Assembly (NCBI RefSeq): GCF_026262505.1
Contig: NC_067207.1
Location: 12,802,082 to 12,866,081 of the forward strand
DNA: 64,000 nt
Source of the DNA: Trichomonas vaginalis G3
Taxonomy: Eukaryota; Parabasalia; Trichomonadida; Trichomonadidae
Direction of reading: 5' to 3'
A program made the translations under genes and the position numbers. Each line of letters opens with the position of its first letter. Position 1 is the first letter of the stretch. Positions 19,073 through 28,573 of this stretch are shown in pieces. Under the pieces are notes generated by a model. It was not told where the DNA came from. It did not search any database and saw only the letters and a list, made by a program, of their open reading frames with translations.

Positions 19073-19513
19073 TCAGTAAGGAAACGCAGGAGTTTTACGA
19101 TTTATTTGAGGAGTAGGTTCTGGTTTAAATGTTGGAGTCGGTTTAGGAGTTGACTTTTGAACAGGAGTTTGTACTTCCATAGGTTCAGGAGTCATTGAAG
19201 GTTTTGCTTGTGAAGGTGTCGGAGTTTGTTTAACTTCAGCTACTTCAGTATTATTTACAACATTTGCTTTATTTCTTTTCAACATCATTACTGCTCCTGC
19301 TGTAGCTAGCAAACCTAGTGGGAGACCATATCTTATATAAGGACTTGACCAAATGCTATTTTTGGCAGGAGCTGGTGGAACACCTAACCTTGGTGAAACT
19401 GCTCTTTGCCATTGTGCAGCTCGTAAGAAATATTCAATAGGTGCTCCATAATCGTTTGGTAAAGTTTGTTTCATAGATGGTGAAGGTTCACGAGAGCTTG
19501 ATGAAGAACTCAT
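19073..19513 (-). CDS. Pro-rich protein with one membrane segment (146 aa)
   Basis: Ser-rich start, then a hydrophobic helix near residues 61-78 (YGLPLGLLATAGAVMML) followed by KRNK, then a Pro/Thr/Lys-rich tail. This layout suggests a single-pass membrane or virion-membrane protein with a disordered tail. It is 30 bases downstream of the major capsid gene on the same strand. I do not recognise a family. Confidence 0.65.
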   Translation of the reverse strand: MSSSSSSREPSPSMKQTLPNDYGAPIEYFLRAAQWQRAVSPRLGVPPAPAKNSIWSSPYIRYGLPLGLLATAGAVMMLKRNKANVVNNTEVAEVKQTPTPSQAKPSMTPEPMEVQTPVQKSTPKPTPTFKPEPTPQINRKTPAFPY

Positions 19514-19543
19514 TTATAAGCTTTAAAAATAAACGTTCATCCT

Positions 19544-21118
19544 TTATTCCTCACTGTCGTCCGTAGCTAAGTTATAGTCATCTAATCTTATTATGGGGAT
19601 TCCATTAGCACGCACCTGAATGGCAAAGCAACAATCCCTCATAAATCCAATAAGTGGCTTTGGTACATTTTCAGTTGCTAGTTCAATAGGTCCTTTAACA
19701 GACAATTTGTATGTTATTGGAGCAGTAGATGTTTGACCTTGCTGGAAGCAAAAGTCCACTTCTGTTGGAAAACCACATAAGAAATGTGTGTTGTCATAAC
19801 TATCCCATTTATGTTCCACACTACCATCATCCACCAATGACCTCATAACATCTTCATTAAATCCTATCATATCATTGTTTGTATTGCAAGCGTTCGCAAC
19901 CATTTCATAAAATACAGGTCCATATGATTTTTCGGGTTCTGCAGGCATATTTCCATAAGCTCCCATGGAAAGCTGAAGATATTTAAACTTAGGGTTCTCA
20001 AAATTAACATAATAGTTGTCTTTCTTTCTAAATAGTGCCCAAATACTTTTAACATTAATAGGCGTATAAGCTGCTGTAAATGTTGCACTTGAACTATCTG
20101 TATTCTTTGAGAATGAACCGTCCATAGGAATCCAATCCATAACTTTAACAGGAAAACATAAAGCCTCGTTTGTATAATGTTCTACAAGTTCTGTATAAAT
20201 GTTAGGGTCTAAAGAGAATGACTTTGGATGAATGAAACATTCATTAAAATCCATCTTTGTTCGAAATAGTTGCTGGGTTACAGTTGTAATAGTAACTGTT
20301 CCACTAGCTTCTACTGCCTTCGTTATCATAGTGAATGGTTCATTCCATGGAACAAATTTATTTGTCGGTGGATTTGAATCTGAAGCAAATGCAACTTTAA
20401 GAGTTGGATTGAAAGCAATGATATCATTTACAGATATAGATGTGCATTGTAAGGCGTCGCTACTGAACTTTACTTTAAGCTGAATGTTTCCTGCAAAAGC
20501 TGGAATAAATCGAATAGCTTCTAATGGAAGGAATCTTCTAACAGGAATTCTTAAACGAAGCTTAAAATCAAATGATTTTCCTGCTGTAATTGGACCACTA
20601 ACAATTTGTCCTGTTCTGCATGTTCCCGAATGACTCCATACATCTTCATGTCGAGTCTTTGAGAAAACATCTACTTTCTTTATTTGTTCGGTAGTTTGTG
20701 AGTTTGAAGTTATATATGCTTCTTCTCTTGCGTTGTCTTGAGAATATACGATACGACCATTTGCAAGGATTTGATATCCAGCAACTGCATAGAAAGCGTC
20801 ATCGAAACCAATCCAAAATCCTGGTGGGTTTGTTTTATTGGAACCTGAACCAATTTCTTTATCTACAATAAATTGACCTTCCATTTTATACGTAATGAAT
20901 GTATTGTAAAGGTCCAACATATTTTCACCAGGAGGTGAGAGATTGAATGTTACCCATGTGTTATCTTTAGCAGTTCCAGGTTGTGATGGAATCTTTGCGT
21001 CAGAATATTTTCTATTAGTGTCACCAATTTGAACTGCATTGTCTATGATATCGAAATATGAGCGAATCTGATGAATATGCTCTGCTGGAGTAAATTCGTT
21101 TAACTGTTCGTTCTGCAT
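19544..21118 (-). CDS. major capsid protein of inner Maverick (524 aa)
   Basis: Intact frame from ATG 21116-21118. The protein is beta-rich with many Pro/Gly/Asn loops and has no membrane segment. Features that fit a double-jelly-roll Polinton capsid protein are its length and a segment RRFLPLEAIRFIPAFAGN at about 196-213 between two beta-rich halves. The position next to a Pro-rich membrane protein also fits. The outer Maverick has a broken counterpart at 14483-16123. It would assemble into the icosahedral shell. The assignment is by length, composition and context; a structure prediction would settle it. Confidence 0.7.
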   Translation of the reverse strand: MQNEQLNEFTPAEHIHQIRSYFDIIDNAVQIGDTNRKYSDAKIPSQPGTAKDNTWVTFNLSPPGENMLDLYNTFITYKMEGQFIVDKEIGSGSNKTNPPGFWIGFDDAFYAVAGYQILANGRIVYSQDNAREEAYITSNSQTTEQIKKVDVFSKTRHEDVWSHSGTCRTGQIVSGPITAGKSFDFKLRLRIPVRRFLPLEAIRFIPAFAGNIQLKVKFSSDALQCTSISVNDIIAFNPTLKVAFASDSNPPTNKFVPWNEPFTMITKAVEASGTVTITTVTQQLFRTKMDFNECFIHPKSFSLDPNIYTELVEHYTNEALCFPVKVMDWIPMDGSFSKNTDSSSATFTAAYTPINVKSIWALFRKKDNYYVNFENPKFKYLQLSMGAYGNMPAEPEKSYGPVFYEMVANACNTNNDMIGFNEDVMRSLVDDGSVEHKWDSYDNTHFLCGFPTEVDFCFQQGQTSTAPITYKLSVKGPIELATENVPKPLIGFMRDCCFAIQVRANGIPIIRLDDYNLATDDSEE

Positions 21119-21145
21119 GTATTTACTTCGGATAAAAATATCTAT

Positions 21146-21571
21146 TTACTTCATTATTCTCACTCTTCTTCTTGGCATTCGTGGTGGAAGTTGTTTCTTG
21201 ACATTTTCAATGAACTGTACATTCTCTTTTGTCTCAACTTCTTTCACTGGCGGGTCAGGGTTCTTTGACTCGGTTTGTTTTTCAATGAAATTCACAAACT
21301 TTGCAATAAGCTCTTGGTTCGTTATTGAAAGTACATCTGGCTTCTTTTCTTCTTGTTCTATTGACTTTTCAGTTTGAATAGAAGGCTTAACATGGGCTTC
21401 ACCCTTGCCATACACCTTAATGTTGTCGCTTTCTGCATTCGCTAATGGAACCTTTCTTTTTCTTACGTATATTTTACCATCTTTACTCTGACTTACGTAA
21501 TAGAAAGGATGTTGTATTCCTCTGGCGTCATTTAATATAATAGACTCTCGCTCTGATTTTGACAAGCTCAT
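21146..21571 (-). CDS. small Maverick protein with FYY-KDG-YVRKRK motif (141 aa)
   Basis: ATG at 21569-21571. The N-terminal HPFYYVSQSKDGKIYVRKRK (about 20-39) matches the motif of 18788-19024. The middle is disordered and charged, and the C-terminus is basic (PPRMPRRRVRIMK). The basic tail could bind DNA. It lies 27 bases upstream of the capsid gene on the same strand and is divergent from 21617-21877, with 45 bases between start codons. Confidence 0.6.
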   Translation of the reverse strand: MSLSKSERESIILNDARGIQHPFYYVSQSKDGKIYVRKRKVPLANAESDNIKVYGKGEAHVKPSIQTEKSIEQEEKKPDVLSITNQELIAKFVNFIEKQTESKNPDPPVKEVETKENVQFIENVKKQLPPRMPRRRVRIMK

Positions 21572-21616
21572 TTTACATCGGTTAAAGTTTTAATTTTGTT
21601 TTTTATCTGCAGTCAA

Positions 21617-21877
21617 ATGACTCAGACAAGCCCTACGGACAAGACCCAAGGGGTCATAGATGTTGAAGCATTGAAGAAAGAAATTCGTGAGCAAATTTTA
21701 TCCGAACTGAAGGAACAAAAACAAGAACAAAAGCCAGAGAGACCAAAGAGAAAACTTAGTGAAAAACAACTTGCTGCATTAGCTGCTGGAAGACAAAAGA
21801 ACCCACGTTTGCTGGCGAAGAAAGCTAGAGAAGAAGCTGAAGCAAAAGCTAAAGAAGCTGAAGCAAAGAAAGAGTAA
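21617..21877 (+). CDS. small Lys/Ala/Glu-rich helical protein (86 aa)
   Basis: The first ATG is at 21617 (MTQTSP); an upstream TTG at 21596 extends the frame but is unlikely. The product is almost entirely helical and charged (ALKKEIREQILSELKEQ, REEAEAKAKEAEAKKE), with a basic patch PKRKLSEKQ. It could be a coiled coil or a DNA-associated core protein. The following gene starts 24 bases after its stop. Confidence 0.6.
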   Translation: MTQTSPTDKTQGVIDVEALKKEIREQILSELKEQKQEQKPERPKRKLSEKQLAALAAGRQKNPRLLAKKAREEAEAKAKEAEAKKE

Positions 21878-21901
21878 ATGGTTTATTTTTATCCGAATTA
21901 A

Positions 21902-22759
21902 ATGTATAGACAAATACCTTTATCTGTTGCGTTCAGTAGTGAAAACCCTGACGTCAAAATAAAGGGGAACAGAGTAACGTTTAAGTTTCCAACAGACTGG
22001 ATTGTGAACATAAATGAAGAGAAGTACATTGGCATAACATCTATGTATATAACACGTGCTTTCAGAAAGGTTGACTTTATACTTCAAGTCGAGATAGAAA
22101 ATGACGAACAGTCTTTAAGCGCCCAAAACATTCACATATACAAATACTTTAAAGACGATACAACATTGTTGCAATGTATGATTTCATTTAATGAGATGTT
22201 CGAGAAAAAGTTCAACATTGAAGTACAAACTTTACAGCCTTTACGTGAGTTTCTTGCACAACTGAAGGAAGAAGGTAGTCGGCCACAACTTATAGACTTT
22301 CATTATGAATTTAATGAAAATGAAGATGGAACTCATGACTGTCAATTCATTGTATTCTCACCATTCAATGAAGTCGCTAAAGAGAAAGAAAATCCATTAC
22401 GTATAAGATTTCAAATCTCTGAACCAAATGATGACTTCAAAAATGTTTTCAATTATTATGCAATGCTTCCGAGGAAAAATGAATTTTCAAAGATTGTAAC
22501 ACCTGGCATTTGGGATAGAAAGCAAGCTATATTATATTCAAACTTAAGTAAGGGAGTTGAAAATGAGTTCATTGGTCATACAAGAACTTCACCACTGCCA
22601 AATCCTAAGTATTACAAGCTTACTGGCTTCAATCGTGAGTTTTGGATAGACATGTTCTCCACTCATGACCATAAAGCACCTGTTTTGCTACCTCCAGACC
22701 ATAAGGACTGTCTCTACATTGAAGCACAACTCTTAAACTCTACCATCGCAGTATTGTAA
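21902..22759 (+). CDS. Maverick beta-rich protein, possible minor capsid/penton protein (285 aa)
   Basis: ATG at 21902 after TTTATTTTTATCCG. The N-terminal part contains FPTDWIVNINEEKYIG and SMYITRAF. The C-terminus (HKDCLYIEAQLLNSTIAVL) parallels the ends of 35351-36115 (CLYIES and PVRMTVEVDF) and 39000-39164. I group these as a paralogous beta-rich family and suggest minor capsid roles because Polintons need a penton protein and none other is visible. No signature motif proves it. Confidence 0.55.
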   Translation: MYRQIPLSVAFSSENPDVKIKGNRVTFKFPTDWIVNINEEKYIGITSMYITRAFRKVDFILQVEIENDEQSLSAQNIHIYKYFKDDTTLLQCMISFNEMFEKKFNIEVQTLQPLREFLAQLKEEGSRPQLIDFHYEFNENEDGTHDCQFIVFSPFNEVAKEKENPLRIRFQISEPNDDFKNVFNYYAMLPRKNEFSKIVTPGIWDRKQAILYSNLSKGVENEFIGHTRTSPLPNPKYYKLTGFNREFWIDMFSTHDHKAPVLLPPDHKDCLYIEAQLLNSTIAVL

Positions 22760-22839
22760 ATGACCTCATGGCTTCGCCCTTGCCGCTAGCGGCTTATTTT
22801 TATCACGAATGACCTCATTGCTGACAAAAATAAATGACC
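22760..22839. repeat. ATGACCTCA repeats and hairpins between convergent genes
   Basis: ATGACCTCA occurs three times in about 80 bases (from 22761, 22809 and 22834). Between the first two are GGCTTCGCC (22770-22778) and the perfect palindrome GCCGCTAGCGGC (22782-22793). This is the meeting point of the plus-strand gene at 21902 and the minus-strand PolB block. Confidence 0.55.
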
Positions 22840-22977
22840 TCAGAACTTCAACTTACGAATAAAGCTTGTTTTAGTCTGAATAGAAAAGTTAAACTTCTCT
22901 TCAAATGCAGGTGTAGCAGACTTACATAAGTCGAATGCAATCTCTTGACCGTCATAAAGTGCTTTATATAACTTCAT
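22840..22977 (-). CDS. small protein overlapping PolB stop (45 aa)
   Basis: Its ATG overlaps the PolB stop codon as ATGA (22974-22977). The product is 45 residues (starts MKLYKALYDG, ends FIRKLKF) with a mixed hydrophobic and charged composition. The overlap resembles translational coupling seen in compact viral genomes. It is too short to be certain. Confidence 0.4.
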   Translation of the reverse strand: MKLYKALYDGQEIAFDLCKSATPAFEEKFNFSIQTKTSFIRKLKF

Positions 22978-25900
22978 AAACTGAACTCAGAGTCTTTGTC
23001 AAATTTTCCTTGCGGAACCATTAAACCTTTATCTTCATCATAGAAACACTGAACAGAGTCAGGAAACATTTCATTAGCGGTTAAAGCAATAACATCTTGC
23101 TTCACGCCTTTCATTCTGCAGTGAAATGCAACTTCATTTAAATCATTCGTGAGTAAGTCTATGTAAGTCTTCTTTCCACAAAATATTGACTTGTATGCTA
23201 AACTTTGTTTTCCAGGTGTGATTTCTGCAAAGTCGCTATGAAATTGACCAAGGTTTTTACCAATGAGAACTCTTCCATAACGTTTCTCAAACTCTTCAGC
23301 TAAACGAGGGATATCTTCATTGTAGAGATGCATACTGTCGGTATCGCTATAAAAGATGTCCATTCCTAAGTCCTCAGCAGTACAGAATACTTCACACATT
23401 ATTCTCTTCGACATAGACAGAATGTTAACACCAAGTGGACAGAAGTTAAAGTGTCTGCAAATACTTTTCGTTAGCTTGAAAATAGTTTTATCTGAACCAT
23501 CCAAACCTTCGAACTTCACTATATGGTTGTAGTTTCTGATGGCATATCTTATAGCATCTTTGTCATTTACTATGGTTATTTTTGACTCAATAGGAGATAG
23601 AATAGTTTTGCCATAAATACTGTTCAGAATGAGCTTTATATTTTCTTGCAAAGGATTTCCTTCTTTCTTATACTTTAACCTTAACTCAAACAACTTCTTT
23701 ACTTCATCTCTTATTCTAATATCTCTGTTTCCATCGTAATAGTATCCTTGCAACACTTCACATTTGACACCTTGATATTTTATGAGGTCTTGTAATGTTA
23801 TATGGTCAACATACATTAAACAGCAAGTGTTTGAACTTCTGGGAACATTAAGTTCTGGATTTAGTTCAGGGTCACAAACTATTAAAGGAAAGTGTCTATG
23901 TATTCCAATCTCTGTTATCTTAATGAGAACAAAGAAGCCAGACATAAACTTTTCACCAATGGGTTCCTTTTGGTCGTCATCAAATAAATGTCTCATGAGA
24001 TACTCTGTGCTTAACATTTCTTTCTTCATAACCTTTGGAATACCTTCTAAAGTATAAAGTCTTGCTATAGCGGATGGATATAATGAAACAGCGTCGAAAT
24101 CAGCAATGAGTTTCTTTTCGCTCTTTTGTTTAATGTTATCTGACAACATACATCTTCCACCTTGAATGCATCTCGAAATAAATTCTCTTGGTTTATTTGA
24201 GAGGTCATATAAATTTCCATTCGGGAAGTACACTCTGTTCTCAAACAATTTGTTAGCAATAGAACAAATACTAACGTAGTCATAAACGTTTAAATCAAAT
24301 TCTTTCAATATGTCATTGCGGAACTTAACAAAACCTTCTCTTAAAATTCTTACATCTTGTTTGCAATAAAATGAGCTATATTTTTCTAAATCGAAGTGGT
24401 TCTCATCTATTCTGCAACCTTTGATGGAATCTATGTTCTTCATGAACGTATCTGCATCCTTGACAAACTTACATGCTTCAGAAATGACACCAGTTCTGTT
24501 GTCATTTGCTAACAAAACACTGCTGTAGTAGTTGTATGGAAATACTTCTTTCGGTCCTGTTTGTAAGTTAAACATAGCAGGAAATAGTTTAAGCTTCTTA
24601 TTTATAACACTGTAAGAGTCTTTTATAATAATTGCCCTTCCTTTATATAAGCCAGTTATTTGCATTGTTCGTGAACCTTTAATGATGGGAGTTCCTTTCA
24701 CTTCTGTCATGTGTCTTAAGATGAAGTTTATATCATAACTGAGGTTATGGAAATATATTAAACTCTTGTCAGGAAGTCGCTCCAAAAATTCTGTTGCACA
24801 GTTCTGACCCCAAATGCTTTCACTCACTGAACCATCTTCATTGTCGTAACATATGTTAAAAGCTTTATGAAAGCCATCGGTACTACACTCAAAGTCAGCA
24901 AAGAAAACGTGCTCAGGAATGAACTTGCACTTATTTTTATTTACTTCTTTTGACTCTGCTTTCTTCTTCAGTTGTACACAATACTTTGGAGCATATGTCA
25001 AATCTTTAAATGGTGCAAGGTTCTGTTTATATAAGTCAGTCGTATATGTGAAAAGTTCTCCATAAGAAATAGGTTCGAAATATTTGCACTCCCACAATGT
25101 TTTCATAACATCCCATAGCGGTGTTGTTCTATCATAACGAATTACATATTTATCTTCTCTCTTTGTATAAATCTTCATTTGTTTCTCAATGTTCATTCCA
25201 CCACAAGCTTTGAGAATTTCTATATAGTTGCGAATGAAATATGTTGTCATTGGTAATCTTTCGTTTAGCATGTAGTGGTCTTCAACAAGAAGTAAGTCAA
25301 TAGTTCTAACAGTTTCACATTCTTTTGGTATGTATCTCTTTATTTCATTATGTCTTGAGTCATTGAAATAACCAATGGTAACATTAAATGCTATACCTGT
25401 TGCGTCAGAAATTTCTTGTACTTTACTTTGAGGAAAGTCTCTAACACGAATGACTTCTCTCATGTGGTCAATAGTCTCTCCATCTACTCCAGCCTGAATG
25501 CAAGCATAAACGAAACAATTGTCTTCTGTCATAAGTGTTGCAGTTCTTTTGTTCAGTTCATTGAAGATTTGGTAGCGTTCAAGATTTATAGGTAATGTGC
25601 AAAGATACTTCCAGAACTGACCGCTTCTCTTCTTATAAAACTTCTTTTCACCATTATCTTTCCAAAAGCTTTCTATAAGTGCTGGGTTTCCTGTTTGCTT
25701 AAGAGCTTCCAAAATGGCTTTCTGGTCATTTGTCAGTGTGCTTTCATCTCTATATGGTCTCTTTTTTGGTTTGCCTTTCTTTACATCTGACATCGTTAAG
25801 CCTTCATATTCTGTTAAATCATACATCTTTATTTCGGTAAGATTCTTTATGTTTGTCAAGAAGAAGTCATAGTGCATTTCAACAATACCTGCAGCATTTG

Positions 25901-26729
25901 CTTCTATCTCTGATATAAAGTTCTCCTTCAAGAGCTGATGTAGTAATGTTCCAATATTATTGAGGTTTAACGTAGAACATTCATACTTTCCACCAAGTTT
26001 ATAACATACCATCCATCTCTGTTGTGAGTTTATTTTAATCTTCTCTAAGAGTCTCATGAAAACCTTACCGAAATGTTTGTGTAAGTAGTCTCTGTTTGGT
26101 TCATCTAAAGCTTCGATGTTAAAGTCAATGAGTCTATTGCCTGACTTCACATTTCTCTTCCTATTCTCTTCATCTTTCTTTAACCATCTCTCACCTTCTT
26201 TTGGTTTGTCGTCAATGGAACGAATGACATCGTTAGCTTTGCGAACTTGTTCTATAGCGCTCTTAAACATCTCTCTTCTCTGTTGTTTCAGTGTGTCGTC
26301 TCTTCTTCTTGTTTCACCAACGTTCGCATTTGTTATGTCAAACATTTCTTGACGAACATCATGCGAAAGAGCTTTACGAGTATGACCAACGTTCGCATTT
26401 GTTATGTCAAACATTTCTTGACGAACATCATGCGAAAGAGCTTTACGAGTATGACCAACGTTCGCATTTGTTATGTCAAACATTTCTCTTCTTACTTCAT
26501 GAGGTACTGAACGTCTATGATATAAGTCAATAGCAACGTCATTTAAAGGAAATGTTTTGTTATTAATGTAATCATGAATTCTATCATAACTTATTGCACC
26601 ATTATAGTCTTTAATGAAGTCAGTGAGTGCTTTTTTGTTTGTTGCGTAATGCTTTGCAACATCTATATTAGCTTCTGTAAGAAGTTGTTTTATTTCCGAG
26701 TGTTCTAACTTAGACAACTTCCGATACAT
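22974..26729 (-). CDS. PolB: protein-primed family B DNA polymerase with OTU-like N-terminal region (1251 aa)
   Basis: All polymerase landmarks are present. Exo I is FFADFECST (about 609-617), Exo II is YFHNLSYDINF (about 664), and Exo III is YCKQDVRIL (about 790). Motif A is DFDAVSLYPSA (about 880), motif B is LNSIYGKT (about 1036), motif C is YSDTDS (about 1128), and the KKxY-type motif is CGKKTY (about 1185). It copies the linear element from protein-primed ends. The N-terminal 600 residues hold three tandem 23-residue repeats (about 81-140) and a region with EDNCFVYA (about 403) and VEDHYML (about 484), an OTU-like Cys/His pattern. Intact from ATG 26727-26729 to the stop. The outer element encodes related regions in two genes. 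Confidence 0.95.
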   Translation of the reverse strand: MYRKLSKLEHSEIKQLLTEANIDVAKHYATNKKALTDFIKDYNGAISYDRIHDYINNKTFPLNDVAIDLYHRRSVPHEVRREMFDITNANVGHTRKALSHDVRQEMFDITNANVGHTRKALSHDVRQEMFDITNANVGETRRRDDTLKQQRREMFKSAIEQVRKANDVIRSIDDKPKEGERWLKKDEENRKRNVKSGNRLIDFNIEALDEPNRDYLHKHFGKVFMRLLEKIKINSQQRWMVCYKLGGKYECSTLNLNNIGTLLHQLLKENFISEIEANAAGIVEMHYDFFLTNIKNLTEIKMYDLTEYEGLTMSDVKKGKPKKRPYRDESTLTNDQKAILEALKQTGNPALIESFWKDNGEKKFYKKRSGQFWKYLCTLPINLERYQIFNELNKRTATLMTEDNCFVYACIQAGVDGETIDHMREVIRVRDFPQSKVQEISDATGIAFNVTIGYFNDSRHNEIKRYIPKECETVRTIDLLLVEDHYMLNERLPMTTYFIRNYIEILKACGGMNIEKQMKIYTKREDKYVIRYDRTTPLWDVMKTLWECKYFEPISYGELFTYTTDLYKQNLAPFKDLTYAPKYCVQLKKKAESKEVNKNKCKFIPEHVFFADFECSTDGFHKAFNICYDNEDGSVSESIWGQNCATEFLERLPDKSLIYFHNLSYDINFILRHMTEVKGTPIIKGSRTMQITGLYKGRAIIIKDSYSVINKKLKLFPAMFNLQTGPKEVFPYNYYSSVLLANDNRTGVISEACKFVKDADTFMKNIDSIKGCRIDENHFDLEKYSSFYCKQDVRILREGFVKFRNDILKEFDLNVYDYVSICSIANKLFENRVYFPNGNLYDLSNKPREFISRCIQGGRCMLSDNIKQKSEKKLIADFDAVSLYPSAIARLYTLEGIPKVMKKEMLSTEYLMRHLFDDDQKEPIGEKFMSGFFVLIKITEIGIHRHFPLIVCDPELNPELNVPRSSNTCCLMYVDHITLQDLIKYQGVKCEVLQGYYYDGNRDIRIRDEVKKLFELRLKYKKEGNPLQENIKLILNSIYGKTILSPIESKITIVNDKDAIRYAIRNYNHIVKFEGLDGSDKTIFKLTKSICRHFNFCPLGVNILSMSKRIMCEVFCTAEDLGMDIFYSDTDSMHLYNEDIPRLAEEFEKRYGRVLIGKNLGQFHSDFAEITPGKQSLAYKSIFCGKKTYIDLLTNDLNEVAFHCRMKGVKQDVIALTANEMFPDSVQCFYDEDKGLMVPQGKFDKDSEFSL
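26316..26487 (-). repeat. 69-bp tandem repeat in PolB N-terminal coding region
   Basis: Units start at 26316, 26385 and 26454 (period 69). The first two are almost identical and the third is partial. They encode 23-residue repeats with the core REMFDITNANVG. Near identity at the DNA level shows recent expansion in frame. Confidence 0.9.
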
Positions 26730-26820
26730 CTTTAGTAGGAAATAAAAAAAATATTTTTGAAAAAATTAGATTAGATTTTTTTTAAGTTATTTTTCAAAAT
26801 AATTTAATATTTTTATTATA

Positions 26821-27294
26821 ATGAAACACATGCAAGATTGCAAGTTCTTTTCATACAATGCTCTCGCTAATGCCATCAAGAATGAGTTCAATAATGCTTC
26901 AAACGTTAATGTTATCTTTAACAAGAAGTTTGTGAAAGAATCTAAGTTTGGTCAGTATGTCAGACCATTAGCTATCGTCATTGACCGCAAACGTTATACT
27001 TCACAAGAGTTAGCAGTAGTTTTGAAACAAAAGAGTTTCTTCGTGAATGTCAAAGATACTCATTATACTGTCATAAAGAACTCTAACATTGACTTCTTCA
27101 GTATTGCTATGAATCTTTCCGAACAGAAAGAATATAAGAAGGGTGAAACAAATGTGAAATATTATCCTTCATCTCTGAAGACAATAACGAACAAAGATGT
27201 TATACAGAAATTCTTACCAAAGGTTGAAGAAGCTTCAATTGACATTGACGAAGGAAGTGAAATGGTTGAAGAAATTGACCCTGAAGCTATTTAA
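26821..27294 (+). CDS. conserved Maverick protein, acidic C-terminus (157 aa)
   Basis: Divergent from PolB, 91 bases between start codons. It aligns with the outer Maverick protein at 40981-41454: a KFGQYVRPLAIVIDRK segment against KFNIKPIAFAFDGK, FVNVKDTHY against ITNIKDKWF, and KYYPSSLKTI against KYHPCKILEL, with acidic tails in both. Two independent elements keeping it argues for a core function. A position next to PolB could suggest a replication accessory or terminal protein, but that is only a suggestion. Confidence 0.65.
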   Translation: MKHMQDCKFFSYNALANAIKNEFNNASNVNVIFNKKFVKESKFGQYVRPLAIVIDRKRYTSQELAVVLKQKSFFVNVKDTHYTVIKNSNIDFFSIAMNLSEQKEYKKGETNVKYYPSSLKTITNKDVIQKFLPKVEEASIDIDEGSEMVEEIDPEAI

Positions 27295-27312
27295 GCAAAA
27301 ATATATTTTTGG

Positions 27313-27528
27313 TTAGTCTTCATATGGATATTTTACAACAATTCCCCAATGTATAAACTTTTCATACGCTTTTTCATAAGCTTTATATACCTTCAGAAAT
27401 TTTGCATAATCTTTAGAAGCATTTAGATATTGTTTAAATGCTTTGTATGTCTTCATAAATTTTGCATAATCTTTTACATGCTGTTCGTTCTCCTCTTCTG
27501 TCATGAGTTCCGAATATTCTAAATTCAT
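27313..27528 (-). CDS. small Tyr/Lys-rich helical protein (71 aa)
   Basis: ATG at 27526-27528. The product has three similar helical blocks containing KDYAKF or KVYKAYEKAYEKF, so it arose by internal duplication. No known family. It is convergent with 26821-27294, 18 bases apart. Confidence 0.5.
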   Translation of the reverse strand: MNLEYSELMTEEENEQHVKDYAKFMKTYKAFKQYLNASKDYAKFLKVYKAYEKAYEKFIHWGIVVKYPYED

Positions 27529-27582
27529 GTTCTTTCATATGAGATAAAATTTTATAAAAAAAAATAAAATTAGCTTAGATTT

Positions 27583-27710
27583 TCATTCTTCCTCTTTGAA
27601 GTTATCGAAATACTCTGTTATTTTTTCCTTTCAGTAGGTAAGTCTTCTTTGAATGTAAGTATTGTACAACCTTTGATATTATAGTGTGTTTGAGGAAGTA
27701 TTTTTGACAT
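27583..27710 (-). pseudogene. small gene with apparent frameshift
   Basis: The ATG at 27708-27710 begins MSKILPQTHYN.. and stops after about 30 codons at an A-rich run. The other frame continues ITEYFDNFKEEE to a stop at 27583. One base difference in the A-run would join them. It lies 3 bases downstream of the KilA-N remnant. Confidence 0.35.
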
Positions 27711-27713
27711 TTT

Positions 27714-28466
27714 TTATTTCATTTGGGTCATTGAAATCGGTAAGTTTTCACGATAGAACCAGTTTCTGTCAGATTTGTAAATCTTAGCAAGGTCGTAAAA
27801 GCTTTTGTTGTTTCTTCTACTAAATGCAACATAACCATATCTCTGTCTTCTTCATTTTCCATCTCTTCAGTATAAATCATATACTTATAGTTCTTTTCCT
27901 TTCCTTTTGGTACTGAACGCGGTATTCTTTTCTGTATGCTTTTGTCTTTGGATTCAATGCTTGTTCTCTAGCTCTTTTCACGTTCTTGTCTATGAATTTC
28001 GTCAAGAAGTTGTAAACATGCCATGCATAACGAGGAGAAGCCCACATTGCAACAGCATTTACAAGAAGTCTATGTACATACCAACCTCTTAAATTTATTG
28101 GCAAATTTTTACGATTTTCATGTGTTTTATGCAAGGCCGATAAAAGTCGGTCTAGAGAAATTTCACTGTTTTCATGAGTTTTAGGCGACCCCGAAGGAAG
28201 TCGGTCTCGCTGTTCTTCACTGTTTTCAGAAAAAAGTCGTCTCGCTGTGCTTCACTCAAAAGTTCTTGTGTGCTTTGGTTTTTGAACCAGTCGTCTGCGT
28301 GTTTAGTGTCTGGAGCAAAACATGCTGTCAAAATACTTTGCATTTGGTACATATCGTCTTTGACCGAACGAATGAGACGGAGTTGTTTGTTAAACTGTAT
28401 GTACTCATATTCTTCATTTATGGCTTCATGAACGATAGCAGTTGTTGTGTTCTCTGATGTTGTCAT
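27714..28466 (-). pseudogene. KilA-N-domain gene, broken by frameshifts and inserted repeats
   Basis: The first part (28466 down to about 28250; ATG 28464-28466) has MYQMQSILTACF and DDWFKNQSTQELL, the N-terminal half of a KilA-N/MSV199-like domain. The second part (28134 down to about 27920) has LRGWYVHRLLVNAVAMW and SPRYAWHVYNFL, the typical G.YVH..LA...A.W.SP.FA core. A further frame ends with FSRRNNKSFYDLAK. Between the first two parts (about 28130-28260) are three imperfect direct repeats with the core CGAGACCGACTT and a hairpin. These shift the frame. KilA-N proteins are DNA-binding proteins of large DNA viruses and phages. Confidence 0.7.
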
Positions 28467-28573
28467 TACTGTCTTTACATACAAAATAAAAAAATAAATA
28501 AAAATAAAATTAGCGTTATTTTTTCTGAGATAAACACTATTTCTTCACAACATTAAATTTTATCCTGTATGAA

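Noticed and set aside
26247-26533. Two repeated antisense frames opposite the PolB repeats
   Set aside because: They only reflect the 69-bp tandem repeat on the other strand; no start context.
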